Assembly: GCA_018063245.1 (NCBI GenBank)
Contig: JAGPBS010000013.1
Coordinates: 1 to 43,772 of the forward strand
Origin: Alphaproteobacteria bacterium
GTDB lineage: Bacteria; Pseudomonadota; Alphaproteobacteria; JAGPBS01
Direction of reading: 5' to 3'
DNA: 43,772 nucleotides
The notes under the pieces are model-generated. The model saw only the letters and a program-made list of their open reading frames with translations, was not told the DNA's origin and searched no databases. Positions within the stretch are counted from its first letter, which is position 1; each line of letters begins with the position of its first letter. This document shows, in pieces, positions 18,481-26,967 of the stretch. The position numbers and the translations under genes were made by a program.

Positions 18481-18733
18481 TGATCAGCTTTTCTTTATCA
18501 GCTTTGCTCATTTGCTTAATCTGATATTCAAGCTGGTAGGCTGCAGTTTTATTTGGCATTTTTTGTTGGAAGACAAGCCTCAAAGGCGCTTTGCCTCTTA
18601 AGTATTTCGCGCATTTTTTGCCTTGCGATTGATGTTCCAGAAAGCGTCTTTCAACATTAATTGAAACGCCCGTATAAAGGGAATTATCGTTGCCGCGAAT
18701 GATATAGACGTACCAGATAGGAGCATTTGTCAT
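18437..18733 (-). CDS. GIY-YIG domain protein
   Basis: This 98-residue, single-domain GIY-YIG protein of the YhbQ/UPF0213 type has WYVYIIRGNDNSLYTG at the N-terminus, followed by RRFLEHQSQGKKCAKYLRGK and a C-terminal helix with EYQIKQMSKADKEKLI. The start is set at MTNAPIW because its ATG overlaps the Fic-like stop as ATGA; an upstream in-frame methionine would lie inside that gene. Members are putative small structure-specific nucleases. Tight coupling suggests cotranscription with the mobile-mystery pair. Confidence 0.85.
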   Translation of the reverse strand: MTNAPIWYVYIIRGNDNSLYTGVSINVERRFLEHQSQGKKCAKYLRGKAPLRLVFQQKMPNKTAAYQLEYQIKQMSKADKEKLIIIRDLRVLGTTQLD

Positions 18734-19329
18734 CTTAGCGTTTCTTGATCTATTGTACAAAAGTGAGTCAATGGGGCATAATCTTCTCTATCGGCTCTTT
18801 GCAGGGCTGAGATATATTGCGTTCTAATATCGGAATCAATTGTTAGGTTCAGATTGTTCCATTGAAATGGTTTCTCATCAAATTGCTTCAAAAGAAGATC
18901 TGTAATTAATCTAGAAAGCCTACCATTCCCATTGTGAAATGGGTGAATTTTGACAATTCTGTGGTGAAATCTAACGGCGATATCGTTTGATGTATATGTT
19001 TTTTCAGTTATCCAGTATCTAACATCTGCGCAAAGAGTGAAGAGGGATTCCTGGATAAAGTAGGGCGCTACCCCAATGTTTGTCTGGTATTGCCTAAATT
19101 GTCCTGCCCATTTCCATGTTAAGTTGAACATTTTGCGATGAAGGGTTTTCATGAAATCTGTTGATAAAGGATCAATTTTCTTTTTAGTGAGAAGCCATTT
19201 GTGTGCTTCTAGGATGTTGGCTTGTTCATGTTCATTAACTTCATTTTGTGTTAAAACATTCGTAGGGATTAAGTTATGTGCTTCATCTTCATTATAAGGC
19301 GTTGCGCCAATAGCATAAATGAACTTCAT
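18730..19329 (-). CDS. Fic-family protein, mobile mystery protein B-like
   Basis: This protein of about 199 residues is in the Fic fold. It has the N-terminal GATPYNEDEAHNLIPTNV segment typical of mobile mystery protein B, then WAGQFR, and the Fic loop HPFHNGNGRLSR. The catalytic His and the GNGR anion-binding loop are present, but the usual D/E before GNGR is Asn. Canonical Fic enzymes transfer AMP to Ser/Thr/Tyr. With Asn at this position the activity may differ, as in Doc-like or inactive members. The ATG overlaps the upstream gene's stop (ATGA); an alternative start lies 12 bp earlier. It forms a pair with the HTH protein, as in the described mobile-mystery A/B couples. Confidence 0.88.
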   Translation of the reverse strand: MKFIYAIGATPYNEDEAHNLIPTNVLTQNEVNEHEQANILEAHKWLLTKKKIDPLSTDFMKTLHRKMFNLTWKWAGQFRQYQTNIGVAPYFIQESLFTLCADVRYWITEKTYTSNDIAVRFHHRIVKIHPFHNGNGRLSRLITDLLLKQFDEKPFQWNNLNLTIDSDIRTQYISALQRADREDYAPLTHFCTIDQETLR

Positions 19330-19784
19330 TCGTCTTCCCATATAAATGAAATGTTTTTTTTGTTTTTATAGGATTCTTTTAGTTTGTCAACTAGAAATTC
19401 AATTTCTTCATCTTGTGTTTTTTGATCTTCAAGTGCCATTGAATTTCTGATTAATAAAACAGTTTTTCGTGCCTTTTCTTCTATTCTATTCTGAACTATT
19501 TTTTCAAGGGAATCTTTAGGGAGGAGGGTATAAAAAAGACGACAATTTAAGACTGGTGCAATTTTTTCAAGCGTCTTTAGGTTTATTGTTCCTCTTTTTT
19601 CTGATGTTTCCATTTGTTGAACTGCTTGAGTACTTACTTTAAGTTTTATTGCAATTTGTTCGTGAGTCATGCCCAATGCATCACGGATAGCACGAATCCA
19701 TCCGTGTCTTGGTCTTTCAGGTAAGGCGTTTGTTTTGAAGTCTTTAAAAGTTCTGTCTATTTGACGTTGTGATAGGTCTCTCAT
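19326..19784 (-). CDS. XRE-family HTH regulator, mobile mystery protein A-like
   Basis: This protein of 152 residues (154 from the earlier ATG) has an XRE-type HTH at about 33-60 (GMTHEQIAIKLKVSTQAVQQ) after a conserved basic N-terminus (RPRHGWIRAIRDAL). This matches mobile mystery protein A, known to occur with protein B. The second ATG is preferred: the AGGAAA Shine-Dalgarno is 8 nt before it but only 2 nt before the first. A promoter with an operator-like palindrome lies directly upstream, so autoregulation is likely. The A/B gene overlap resembles that of toxin-antitoxin pairs, but a toxin role is unproven. Confidence 0.88.
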   Translation of the reverse strand: MRDLSQRQIDRTFKDFKTNALPERPRHGWIRAIRDALGMTHEQIAIKLKVSTQAVQQMETSEKRGTINLKTLEKIAPVLNCRLFYTLLPKDSLEKIVQNRIEEKARKTVLLIRNSMALEDQKTQDEEIEFLVDKLKESYKNKKNISFIWEDE

Positions 19785-19808
19785 ATTCATTTTCCTGTTT
19801 TCTCTTCT

Positions 19809-19837
19809 AAAGTATCAACTTATAGATTGATTGTCAA
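19809..19837 (-). promoter_or_regulatory. promoter and operator box of mobile-mystery operon
   Basis: On the minus strand a perfect -35 TTGACA (19832-19837), a 17-bp spacer and a weak -10 TACTTT (19809-19814). An 18-bp near-palindrome ATCAACTTATAGATTGAT (19814-19831, plus-strand reading) fills the spacer. The HTH protein probably binds here to repress its own transcription. Confidence 0.6.
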
Positions 19838-19840
19838 CAC

Positions 19841-19868
19841 AAAAAAACAATATACAGATTGTTTTTTT
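19841..19868 (-). terminator. hairpin with T run, terminator of flhB operon
   Basis: AAAAAAACAAT (19841-19851) and ATTGTTTTTTT (19858-19868) are perfect inverted arms with a 6-nt loop, giving a hairpin with a T run on either strand. It lies 36 bp beyond the flhB stop and upstream of the mobile-mystery promoter, so it can isolate the two minus-strand units. Confidence 0.6.
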
Positions 19869-19877
19869 ATAAGAAAT

Positions 19878-19895
19878 ATCAATCTTTAAGTTGAT
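19878..19895. promoter_or_regulatory. second copy of the operator-like box
   Basis: ATCAATCTTTAAGTTGAT is the inverse complement, at 17 of 18 positions, of the box at 19814-19831. It lies on the other side of the terminator hairpin, with centres about 64 bp apart. Two such boxes could let one repressor bind both and loop the DNA. Confidence 0.5.
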
Positions 19896-19904
19896 TTTTT
19901 CATC

Positions 19905-20978
19905 TTAGCGTTTCTTTTTGAGCCCATAGACGTAGGAGATAATTTTGGCAACGGCCTTATAGTAGTCTTCCGGAATTTCTTCATCAAGATCTACGTTGGC
20001 ATAAAGAGCACGCGCTAGAGGTGGGTTTTCAACAATGGGGACCTTGTGTTCTTTCGCAATCTCTCTGATTTTAAGCGCAATCCGGTCCACACCTTTAGCA
20101 ACAAGGACTGGCGCTGTGTTTCGGAGCTCTTCATACTTCAGCGCAATCGCATAGTGCTCAGGGTTGGTGATGATCACATCTGCGCTCGGAACAGCTTGCA
20201 TCATACGACGCTGAGAGCGCTCTTGTTGCATTTGTCGTACTTTGCTTTTAACGAGTGGATCACCCTCTGTTTGTCGATATTCTTCCTTGATTTCATGATG
20301 GCTCATGCGCATTTTTTTCATGAATGCAAAGCGTTGATAAAGGTAATCGAGAATTGCAATCAGGAATAAGACAGATAGAATTGAGAGTAAGATTTTGACG
20401 AGCAAAGATTGTATTTCGCTAAGCCCTGTGAGAAGGTCTGCCCCTGTGAAAAGATTTATTTTCTTAACCTCTGGCCAAAGGATCGCAAAGACAATCGAGC
20501 CTGTAATGGCCATTTTGATGATCCCTTTGATAAAATCAACAAAAGAGTTCATTGAAAATATCCGCTTAAGGCCACTTATAGGTGAAACACGCTCTAACTT
20601 TGGCACTAAATTTTCAAGAGACATTTTCCCGCCGACCTGGATGAGCTGTCCGATGATGGCGGCTAGGCTTGCAAGGCATAAAGGAATGGCAAGCAGTTTG
20701 ATTGTGAGGAAAAGGCCGTCAGTCATGATCGAGCCCGTTTCAAAATTATCAGCGTGAAAGTCCCCTGCATTTTGTAAAAATGTAGCAAGACCATTAAAGC
20801 TCCATTTTCCTAAAGTGGGCGCAAAAACAAAAGCGAGAAAAAAAGTTGAGAGAATCATCATCCAATTGTTGATCTCTTTACTGCTGAAAATTTGTCCTTT
20901 TTTCGCAGCTTCATCTAGTTTTCGCTGGGAGGGCTCTTCCGTTTTCTGGGAATCATCATCACTATCATCATCAGCCAT
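19905..20978 (-). CDS. flhB: Flagellar export switch protein FlhB
   Basis: This 357-residue inner-membrane component of the flagellar type III export apparatus switches substrate class from rod/hook to filament. It has four transmembrane helices in the N-terminal half and a cytoplasmic C-domain with TNPEHYAIALKYE. The autocleavage motif is Asn272-Pro273-Glu274-His275, where NPTH is usual. Asn and Pro are kept, so cleavage is still plausible. It has a strong Shine-Dalgarno (AAGGGAGA) and is the last gene of the flagellar block. Confidence 0.95.
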   Translation of the reverse strand: MADDDSDDDSQKTEEPSQRKLDEAAKKGQIFSSKEINNWMMILSTFFLAFVFAPTLGKWSFNGLATFLQNAGDFHADNFETGSIMTDGLFLTIKLLAIPLCLASLAAIIGQLIQVGGKMSLENLVPKLERVSPISGLKRIFSMNSFVDFIKGIIKMAITGSIVFAILWPEVKKINLFTGADLLTGLSEIQSLLVKILLSILSVLFLIAILDYLYQRFAFMKKMRMSHHEIKEEYRQTEGDPLVKSKVRQMQQERSQRRMMQAVPSADVIITNPEHYAIALKYEELRNTAPVLVAKGVDRIALKIREIAKEHKVPIVENPPLARALYANVDLDEEIPEDYYKAVAKIISYVYGLKKKR

Positions 20979-20993
20979 GATTCATCTCCCTTC

Positions 20994-21758
20994 CTAATTC
21001 AGGCCAAATAGACCGCCCAAGCCTTGAGCAGTATAATTCAGCCAATAGATTAACATGGTCATGACCGTTGCGGCTACAAGAATGATTCCGACCAAAAGTT
21101 GGATAGGCATAGCTATGAAAAAGACCTGAAGCTGTGGCATCAACCGAGATAAGATGCCAAGCGAAACGGAAAACAGAACGCTTAAAATGAGAAAGGGTAG
21201 AGACATTTTGACGCCAATAATGAAAGCATCGGCGATATATTTAAGCATTGTATCTGAGAGATCGTGCAGTGAAATCGTTTCGAGTGGTGAGAGATACATG
21301 TAGCTTTCAACAAGCCCTCTGATAAAAAGATGATGAAGGTCTGTGATATAAATCAGCGTTGTGCCAATAATTGTGTAGAACACACTGGCCAAAGATCCTT
21401 GTGATGAAAGGGCGGGGTTGAACATGGCTGCGTTCGAAAATCCGATTTGGAATGAGATTAAAGTACCTGCAACATCGAGAGCTGAGAGGAAAATACGAAC
21501 GATCATGCCTAAAAAAGCACCGATCATGACTTCCTTCAGCACAAGAAATAAAAGAATAAAGACATTGTGTGGCACTGTTGGTAGATATCGCTGAACAACA
21601 GGAAAGAGGATAACAGAAAGACCAAGGGCCAGAATCAGTCGAATTTTTGTGCTGACAAAATTATCGCCAATACCTGGTACCAGCATGAGAGCAGTGCCAA
21701 TACGGCAAAAAATGAAGAACCATTCAAAGATATGCTGGGTTAATAGATCTTCAATCAT
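20994..21758 (-). CDS. fliR: Flagellar export protein FliR
   Basis: This 254-residue polytopic membrane protein is part of the FliPQR export gate complex at the base of the flagellum. It contains the family block GMIVRIFLSALDVAGTLISF and the FNPA segment (AAMFNPALSSQGS). It begins 3 bp after the fliQ stop and ends 15 bp before flhB, consistent with one operon. Length is normal. Confidence 0.95.
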   Translation of the reverse strand: MIEDLLTQHIFEWFFIFCRIGTALMLVPGIGDNFVSTKIRLILALGLSVILFPVVQRYLPTVPHNVFILLFLVLKEVMIGAFLGMIVRIFLSALDVAGTLISFQIGFSNAAMFNPALSSQGSLASVFYTIIGTTLIYITDLHHLFIRGLVESYMYLSPLETISLHDLSDTMLKYIADAFIIGVKMSLPFLILSVLFSVSLGILSRLMPQLQVFFIAMPIQLLVGIILVAATVMTMLIYWLNYTAQGLGGLFGLN

Positions 21759-21761
21759 CGC

Positions 21762-22034
21762 TTAGCTGACGCCTAAGTATGTGATTCTTTCTGCTAGATA
21801 TCCCATGAAATCTGTGAGTGTTGAAATCATGTAAGGCATCAAAAATATCATAGAGATGAAGATGACCAATATTTTGGGCACGAAAGAAAGAGTCATCTCT
21901 TGAATTTGCGTTAAGGCTTGCAGAAAAGAGATCGCGACACCAACAAATAAAGCAAGCAGCATAATTGGAGCCCCAATCTTTAATGCAACGATAATAGAGA
22001 GTCTTGCGAGCTCGATAGCGTCAATTTCAGTCAT
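21762..22034 (-). CDS. fliQ: Flagellar export protein FliQ
   Basis: This 90-residue protein has two membrane helices, with the family block MLLALFVGVAISFLQALTQI and the QEMTLSFVPK segment between them. It forms the export gate with FliP and FliR. It lies directly upstream of fliR in the operon. No fliP is present in this window. Confidence 0.95.
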   Translation of the reverse strand: MTEIDAIELARLSIIVALKIGAPIMLLALFVGVAISFLQALTQIQEMTLSFVPKILVIFISMIFLMPYMISTLTDFMGYLAERITYLGVS

Positions 22035-22062
22035 TTATATCTCAGATCTAAGGTGGTCGTTA

Positions 22063-22392
22063 TTAAACAGGTGTTCTGTAAATTTCTTGGAGAGCTTGGA
22101 CAACTTCTGTTCGGATAGCTGCCGTTTCTTCCAATTTTGCTTTCGCTGTTAAAAGAGAGAAAACAACTTCCTGAGCGCCTTTTTTGCGATCGAGTGATTC
22201 TGTATTGGTTTTTTCAGATGCTTTGATAGAAGAAATTGTATCTGTGACTTGATCTTGGACCATATCTTTTAGAATGCTCCCAAATGAATTATTTGCACTT
22301 GGTGCATTCATTCCTGGTTTGCCGGCGCTTTCTTTTGCCGATGTGTAGGCCTTCATAATTTGGCTGCCTAATGTGCTTGTACCTTCTGGCAT
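22063..22392 (-). CDS. fliE: Flagellar hook-basal body protein FliE
   Basis: This 109-residue protein has a C-terminal FliE signature (KAKLEETAAIRTEVVQALQE, then IYRTPV). FliE links the MS ring to the rod. The N-terminus is flexible and hydrophilic without a cleavable signal, as expected for a type III substrate. AAGGAT precedes the ATG. It lies between flgC and fliQ. Confidence 0.93.
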   Translation of the reverse strand: MPEGTSTLGSQIMKAYTSAKESAGKPGMNAPSANNSFGSILKDMVQDQVTDTISSIKASEKTNTESLDRKKGAQEVVFSLLTAKAKLEETAAIRTEVVQALQEIYRTPV

Positions 22393-22425
22393 GATGTTTA
22401 TCCTTTTTATAGTGGGCTATCATTA

Positions 22426-22839
22426 TTATGGTTTGAGAAGATTCACAGTTTGGCTGTGCATTTCTTGTGTTGCTTTGATCATCTTGAGACCGGCTTGATA
22501 ATTATGCTTAGCCTCTTCATAATCTGCCTTTTCGATGATTGGATTGACGTTTGGGTATTCAACATATCCATTTTGATCTGCTTTTGGATGTGAAGGTTCA
22601 TATCTTTTTTCAAAAGCGCTTTGGTCTTTGACAATCTTTTTAAGATTGACTTGCTTTTGATTGTTTTCACGGTCAAGAACTTGCTGAAAAACAGGGATCT
22701 CTCTTTGATATGGTTTGCCGTCACCAGCATCTGTTGTTGCTGCATTTGCAAGATTTCTAGCTGCTATGCGTGATCGATCGGATTCTGCTTTCATGCCAGA
22801 AGCTGAAATTTTAATCGTATCAATAAATGCATCACTCAT
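22426..22839 (-). CDS. flgC: Flagellar proximal rod protein FlgC
   Basis: This 137-residue rod protein has the N-terminal flagellar rod motif (SASGMKAESDRSRIAARNLAN), the conserved PNVNPIIEKADYEEAKHNYQ segment and a C-terminal helical heptad tail (EMHSQTVNLLKP). It is exported by the type III apparatus and polymerises in the proximal rod. It lies 18 bp after flgB. Confidence 0.95.
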   Translation of the reverse strand: MSDAFIDTIKISASGMKAESDRSRIAARNLANAATTDAGDGKPYQREIPVFQQVLDRENNQKQVNLKKIVKDQSAFEKRYEPSHPKADQNGYVEYPNVNPIIEKADYEEAKHNYQAGLKMIKATQEMHSQTVNLLKP

Positions 22840-22857
22840 TTGAGGTTATCCTATTGG

Positions 22858-23271
22858 TTATTTTTTATTCAAAGCGAGCTTCAACATGTTCATGTATTCT
22901 TTGATTTGCATATGAACAAGTTCATTTTCCATTCTGACATCTGCGGCTTCAAGCATTTGTTCTTCAAGGTTAATCGTATTTCCGCTTTTTGTAATTTGAT
23001 AAGGCTTTTTTTGTTTTTCTGTATCGTATCCTTGAACAGCAGAAAGACCTGGGCCGCCGACAAAGTGTTTGGCATTGGTTGTAATTGGGGATCTAGCCGC
23101 GCTCATTTTTTGTTGATTGCTTGATTTCTTAAGTTCTTTTTCAAAATTGGGCCTATCAATCGTTAAGGCTTTCTCATGAGGAAGGCTTGCATTCGAGATA
23201 TTTTTCGCAATAATAGTCTGCTTGGCCGCCAGCCAATGTGCTTTACGAAAAAATCCTTCGAGAAAGGACAT
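22858..23271 (-). CDS. flgB: Flagellar proximal rod protein FlgB
   Basis: This 137-residue protein contains the rod-family N-terminus (HWLAAKQTIIAKNISNASLP) and a C-terminal helix (ENELVHMQIKEYMNMLKLAL). The start is at MSFLEGF: AGGAGA lies 5 nt upstream, whereas the earlier in-frame ATG (at 23295) has no such site. It is the first gene of the flgB-flgC-fliE-fliQ-fliR-flhB unit and is divergent from ygfZ. No confident promoter was identified in the 151-bp intergenic region. Confidence 0.92.
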   Translation of the reverse strand: MSFLEGFFRKAHWLAAKQTIIAKNISNASLPHEKALTIDRPNFEKELKKSSNQQKMSAARSPITTNAKHFVGGPGLSAVQGYDTEKQKKPYQITKSGNTINLEEQMLEAADVRMENELVHMQIKEYMNMLKLALNKK

Positions 23272-23422
23272 AGAAATCTCCTCTTTTACTCTCATTACTC
23301 TACGATTGGAAGGTTAAGAAAGTATTAATTTTGAGGGTATTAACCATCTTCAATACTTCACAAAAAGATTTGAGGGATAGATATCATGTGATAAGATGGG
23401 CTTTAAGCATAAGGAAGCCTGA

Positions 23423-24271
23423 ATGATGACAGATAAGTTTTTAATGATTTTACCCGATCGCTCTTGTCTTCGCATAACAGGGGCAGATAAAAAGCAATTC
23501 TTGCAAGGTCTGATTACAAATGATATTGAGTTTTTGTCATCAGATGCCTCAATTTATGCATGTTTTTTAACGCCGCAGGGTCGGTTTGTTCTTGATTTTT
23601 TTGTTGTGCAAATGCCACAGGATGATGCTTATTGGATTGAGGGCCCATCTCATTTGCTTGATTCGTTCATGATGCAGCTAAAGCTTTACAAGCTAAGATC
23701 AGATGTGCAGATTGAAAAAGTAACCAATGCGCAAGTTGGTGTGTCTCTCTCAGAAAAAAGCATAAGCCTATTGCCGAATGCTTTCAGCTATGGTGATCCG
23801 CGTTTTTCCGAATTAGGCTTTCGATTTATTATGAAGAGCTTAGATCCAATTGAGCAGATTGGATCCATTGATCAATATGAAAATCTTTGCTTGTCATATG
23901 GGATTCCTCAAACTGGGCAGGATCTGGTGCCAAATCAAACTTACATACTCGAGGCGCACCTTGATAAATTGAATGGTGTCTCTTTTGACAAGGGGTGCTA
24001 TTTGGGTCAAGAGCTGACAGCGCGTATGAAATATCGTGGCTTGCTAAAGCGCGCTCTGTATCCTTTTAAAATTGTGAAGGGCGCACCGCAAATTGGTTGC
24101 GAGCTTATAAAAGATGGAAAAGAAATTGGGAAGGTAACAAATCTCTCAACTCATTTTGGGATGGCCTTTGTTACAATCAGTGAGGTGCAAAAAATTTTGG
24201 CAGAATTGAAAGGTAAGCTTGAACAAGATGATTTTATTGTTGAATTTTTTAAGCCTGCTTGGCTTCGTTAA
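23423..24271 (+). CDS. ygfZ: YgfZ/GcvT-domain iron-sulfur cluster protein
   Basis: This 282-residue folate-binding YgfZ/CAF17-family protein carries the family signature KGCYLGQE (about residues 191-198) followed by LTARMKYRG. YgfZ proteins use a conserved Cys and tetrahydrofolate to assist maturation of some 4Fe-4S enzymes. Its position 96 bp upstream of the sdh operon, whose SdhB holds Fe-S clusters, fits this job but may be coincidental. GGAAG precedes the first of two adjacent ATGs. Confidence 0.9.
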   Translation: MMTDKFLMILPDRSCLRITGADKKQFLQGLITNDIEFLSSDASIYACFLTPQGRFVLDFFVVQMPQDDAYWIEGPSHLLDSFMMQLKLYKLRSDVQIEKVTNAQVGVSLSEKSISLLPNAFSYGDPRFSELGFRFIMKSLDPIEQIGSIDQYENLCLSYGIPQTGQDLVPNQTYILEAHLDKLNGVSFDKGCYLGQELTARMKYRGLLKRALYPFKIVKGAPQIGCELIKDGKEIGKVTNLSTHFGMAFVTISEVQKILAELKGKLEQDDFIVEFFKPAWLR

Positions 24272-24367
24272 AAAAAGTGATTTAAAAATGTGGATTTCAT
24301 TTGACAAATAACCAAATATTCATTCAATTCTATGATGATAGATATTCAATGATTATTTGGGATAACC

Positions 24368-24754
24368 ATGACAACAAAAAAACAAAGACCTTTGTCGCCG
24401 CATTTGACAATATATCAAGTTCAAATAACCTCAACCTTGTCGATCTTTCATCGGCTGACAGGTGTTTTTCTGACCTTGGGGACAGTCTATCTTTTTGCAT
24501 GGCTTATGGCAGCGGCCATGGGGCCGGAAACTTACACAGAATTTAGAATGTTTGCCTCATCGTGGTTCGGGATTCTTTTGCTTTTTGGTTGGAGTTGGTC
24601 CTTTTTTTACCATCTTTGCACAGGTATTCGCCATCTCTTTTGGGATATAGGCATGGGGTATGATTTAAAAACAATGACTTTTACAGGGTGGATAGCTGTT
24701 TTCTCCTCCTTTGGTTTGACCTTTGGGCTTTGGTCAATCTATTTAGTGAATTAG
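24368..24754 (+). CDS. sdhC: Succinate dehydrogenase cytochrome b556 subunit
   Basis: This 128-residue membrane anchor of complex II has RPLSPHLTIYQ at the N-terminus, SIFHRLTG in helix 1 and HLCTGIRHLFWD in helix 2, which includes the haem ligand histidine. Three transmembrane helices are visible. It is the first gene of sdhCDAB, and sdhD starts 11 bp later. Confidence 0.95.
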   Translation: MTTKKQRPLSPHLTIYQVQITSTLSIFHRLTGVFLTLGTVYLFAWLMAAAMGPETYTEFRMFASSWFGILLLFGWSWSFFYHLCTGIRHLFWDIGMGYDLKTMTFTGWIAVFSSFGLTFGLWSIYLVN

Positions 24755-24765
24755 GAGGGATGATT

Positions 24766-25152
24766 ATGTCTGATTTCAAAACATCTTATAAAAAAGTCAA
24801 AGGCCTCGGTTCTGCTAAAGGTGGTACAGATCATTGGTGGATGATGAGGCTAACATCGGTTGCTTTGATTCCTCTGGGGATTTGGTTTGTCTTTAGTTTG
24901 GTTGGTCTTATTGATGCAGATTTAACTGAATTTGCAGATTGGCTCAGGAGTCCTTTTCAAGCCACGATGATGGTTCTGTTTCTAGGATTTCTTTTCCATC
25001 ATGCTGCAAATGGGATGCAAGTTGTTTATGAGGATTATATTCACTGCGAAAAAATGAAATGGTTCGCCATTTATGGAACAAAATTTGCATGTTTATTTAT
25101 GGCTGTGGCATCTGTTGTTGCAGTGATTAGAATATCATTTGGGGGTATGTAA
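24766..25152 (+). CDS. sdhD: Succinate dehydrogenase membrane anchor subunit
   Basis: This 128-residue second membrane anchor of complex II has three hydrophobic helices and the HHAANGMQVVYEDYI motif that includes the haem/quinone-site histidines. The ATG at 24766 is preferred: AGGAGG (24753-24758) is 7 nt upstream, whereas an ATG at 24760 is too close to it. A longer frame extends back into sdhC but is not used. Confidence 0.93.
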   Translation: MSDFKTSYKKVKGLGSAKGGTDHWWMMRLTSVALIPLGIWFVFSLVGLIDADLTEFADWLRSPFQATMMVLFLGFLFHHAANGMQVVYEDYIHCEKMKWFAIYGTKFACLFMAVASVVAVIRISFGGM

Positions 25153-25158
25153 AAACGA

Positions 25159-26949
25159 ATGACTGAAGCTTATCAAATTGTTGATCATTTTTATGACGTT
25201 GTTGTCGTCGGTGCAGGTGGTGCTGGACTAAGAGCCACCTTTGGCATGTCAGAGAAGGGTCTGAAGACAGCTTGCCTTTCAAAAGTTTTTCCAACACGGA
25301 GTCATACAGTTGCCGCGCAAGGTGGTATTAGTGCTGCTCTTGGGAATATGGGTGAGGATGACTGGCGTTTCCATATGTATGACACTGTGAAAGGCTCAGA
25401 CTGGCTCGGTGATCAGGATGCGATTCAATATATGTGCCAAGAAGCGATTCCAGCCATTATTGAACTTGAACATTATGGCGTTCCTTTTAGCCGAACAGTT
25501 GATGGAAAAATCTATCAGCGTGCCTTTGGCGGCATGACAACTCACTATGGTGAAGGCAGAGCGCAGAGAACTTGTGCAGCAGCAGATAGAACAGGTCATG
25601 CCATTTTACATACGCTTTATCAACAATCCTTGAAGCATCAAGCGGAGTTTTTTATTGAATATTTCGCGCTTGACTTGATCATGGATGATAAAGGTGTTTG
25701 CCGTGGCGTGATGGCGCTGAATTTAGATGATGGTACAATTCATAGATTCAATGCGCACATCACTGTGCTGGCAACAGGTGGTTATGGACGGACTTATTTC
25801 TCATGCACATCAGCCCATACTTGTACAGGTGATGGCGGTGGTATGGTCTTGAGGGCAGGTTTGCCGTTGCAAGATATGGAATTTGTTCAGTTCCATCCAA
25901 CAGGAATTTACGGTGCTGGCTGTCTGATCACAGAAGGAGCACGCGGAGAAGGTGGGTATCTCACCAACTCACAAGGTGAGCGTTTTATGGAGCGTTATGC
26001 ACCATCAGCAAAAGATCTAGCAAGCCGTGATGTGGTGAGCCGCTCTATGACAGTTGAAATCCGTGAAGGCCGTGGTGTTGGTAAAGAACATGATCATATT
26101 CATCTCCACCTTGAGCATTTAGATCCTGCGATCATTCATGAGAGATTACCTGGCATTGCTGAGACAGCAAAGATTTTTGCGGGCGTTGATATGACAAAAG
26201 AGCCGATTCCTGTGTTGCCAACCGTGCATTATAACATGGGCGGTATCCCAACCAACTATAAGGGCGAAGTTGTAAGGCCTACAAAGAAAGATCCTGAAGC
26301 AATCGTTCCAGGTCTGATGGCCATTGGCGAGGCTGCTTGTGTGTCAGTTCATGGTGCAAATCGTCTGGGATCGAACTCACTTCTGGATCTGGTTGTTTTT
26401 GGGAGAGCAGCTGCGAATCAAGCTGCAGAAATTATCAAGCCTGGAACAGCTGTTCCAAAACCACAGAAAGACTCAGCTGATTTTGCCTTGACGAATCTGG
26501 ATGCTGCGCGCTTCGCAAAAGGTGATGTTCGGACAGCTGATTTACGTCTTGAAATGCAAAAAGCAATGCAGAACAATTGCGCGGTTTTCAGAACAGGTGA
26601 GGTTCTGCAAGAAGGCGTTGAGAAAGTTCAAAAAGCCTATCAAAAGCTGGATCGCTTGAAGGTAACGGATCGCTCACTTATCTGGAATACAGACTTGATT
26701 GAAACATTAGAGCTTAAAAATCTGATGGATCAAGCCCTTGTGACAATTATTGCGGCTGAAAATCGTAAGGAAAGCAGAGGGGCGCATGCCCGTGAAGATT
26801 ATCCAGATCGCGATGACAAGGATTGGATGAAGCACACAATTATCACCTGCGATGCAAAAGGGAAAACCAAGATTGATTATCGTCCAGTGAGAATGAAAAC
26901 CTTAACGGATGAGATTGAGCCGATTCCACCAAAAGCCAGAGTTTATTAA
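25159..26949 (+). CDS. sdhA: Succinate dehydrogenase flavoprotein subunit
   Basis: This 596-residue catalytic subunit oxidises succinate to fumarate with covalently bound FAD. Motifs are the dinucleotide fold [12 protein letters not shown] (about 15-26), SHTVAAQGG with the FAD-linking His, [17 protein letters not shown], and the C-terminal REDYPDRDD. It lies 6 bp after sdhD and 18 bp before sdhB. Length is standard. Confidence 0.97.
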   Translation: MTEAYQIVDHFYDVVVVGAGGAGLRATFGMSEKGLKTACLSKVFPTRSHTVAAQGGISAALGNMGEDDWRFHMYDTVKGSDWLGDQDAIQYMCQEAIPAIIELEHYGVPFSRTVDGKIYQRAFGGMTTHYGEGRAQRTCAAADRTGHAILHTLYQQSLKHQAEFFIEYFALDLIMDDKGVCRGVMALNLDDGTIHRFNAHITVLATGGYGRTYFSCTSAHTCTGDGGGMVLRAGLPLQDMEFVQFHPTGIYGAGCLITEGARGEGGYLTNSQGERFMERYAPSAKDLASRDVVSRSMTVEIREGRGVGKEHDHIHLHLEHLDPAIIHERLPGIAETAKIFAGVDMTKEPIPVLPTVHYNMGGIPTNYKGEVVRPTKKDPEAIVPGLMAIGEAACVSVHGANRLGSNSLLDLVVFGRAAANQAAEIIKPGTAVPKPQKDSADFALTNLDAARFAKGDVRTADLRLEMQKAMQNNCAVFRTGEVLQEGVEKVQKAYQKLDRLKVTDRSLIWNTDLIETLELKNLMDQALVTIIAAENRKESRGAHAREDYPDRDDKDWMKHTIITCDAKGKTKIDYRPVRMKTLTDEIEPIPPKARVY

Positions 26950-26967
26950 AAGATAAAGGATTGAGAG

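Noticed and set aside
22840-23124. 94-residue plus-strand open frame over flgB
   Set aside because: It is antisense to a well-supported flgB with an operon context.
24301-24336. sdhC promoter with TTGACA at 24301-24306
   Set aside because: The -35 is perfect, but no acceptable -10 lies 16-18 bp away; TATGAT at 24331 is 24 bp away.
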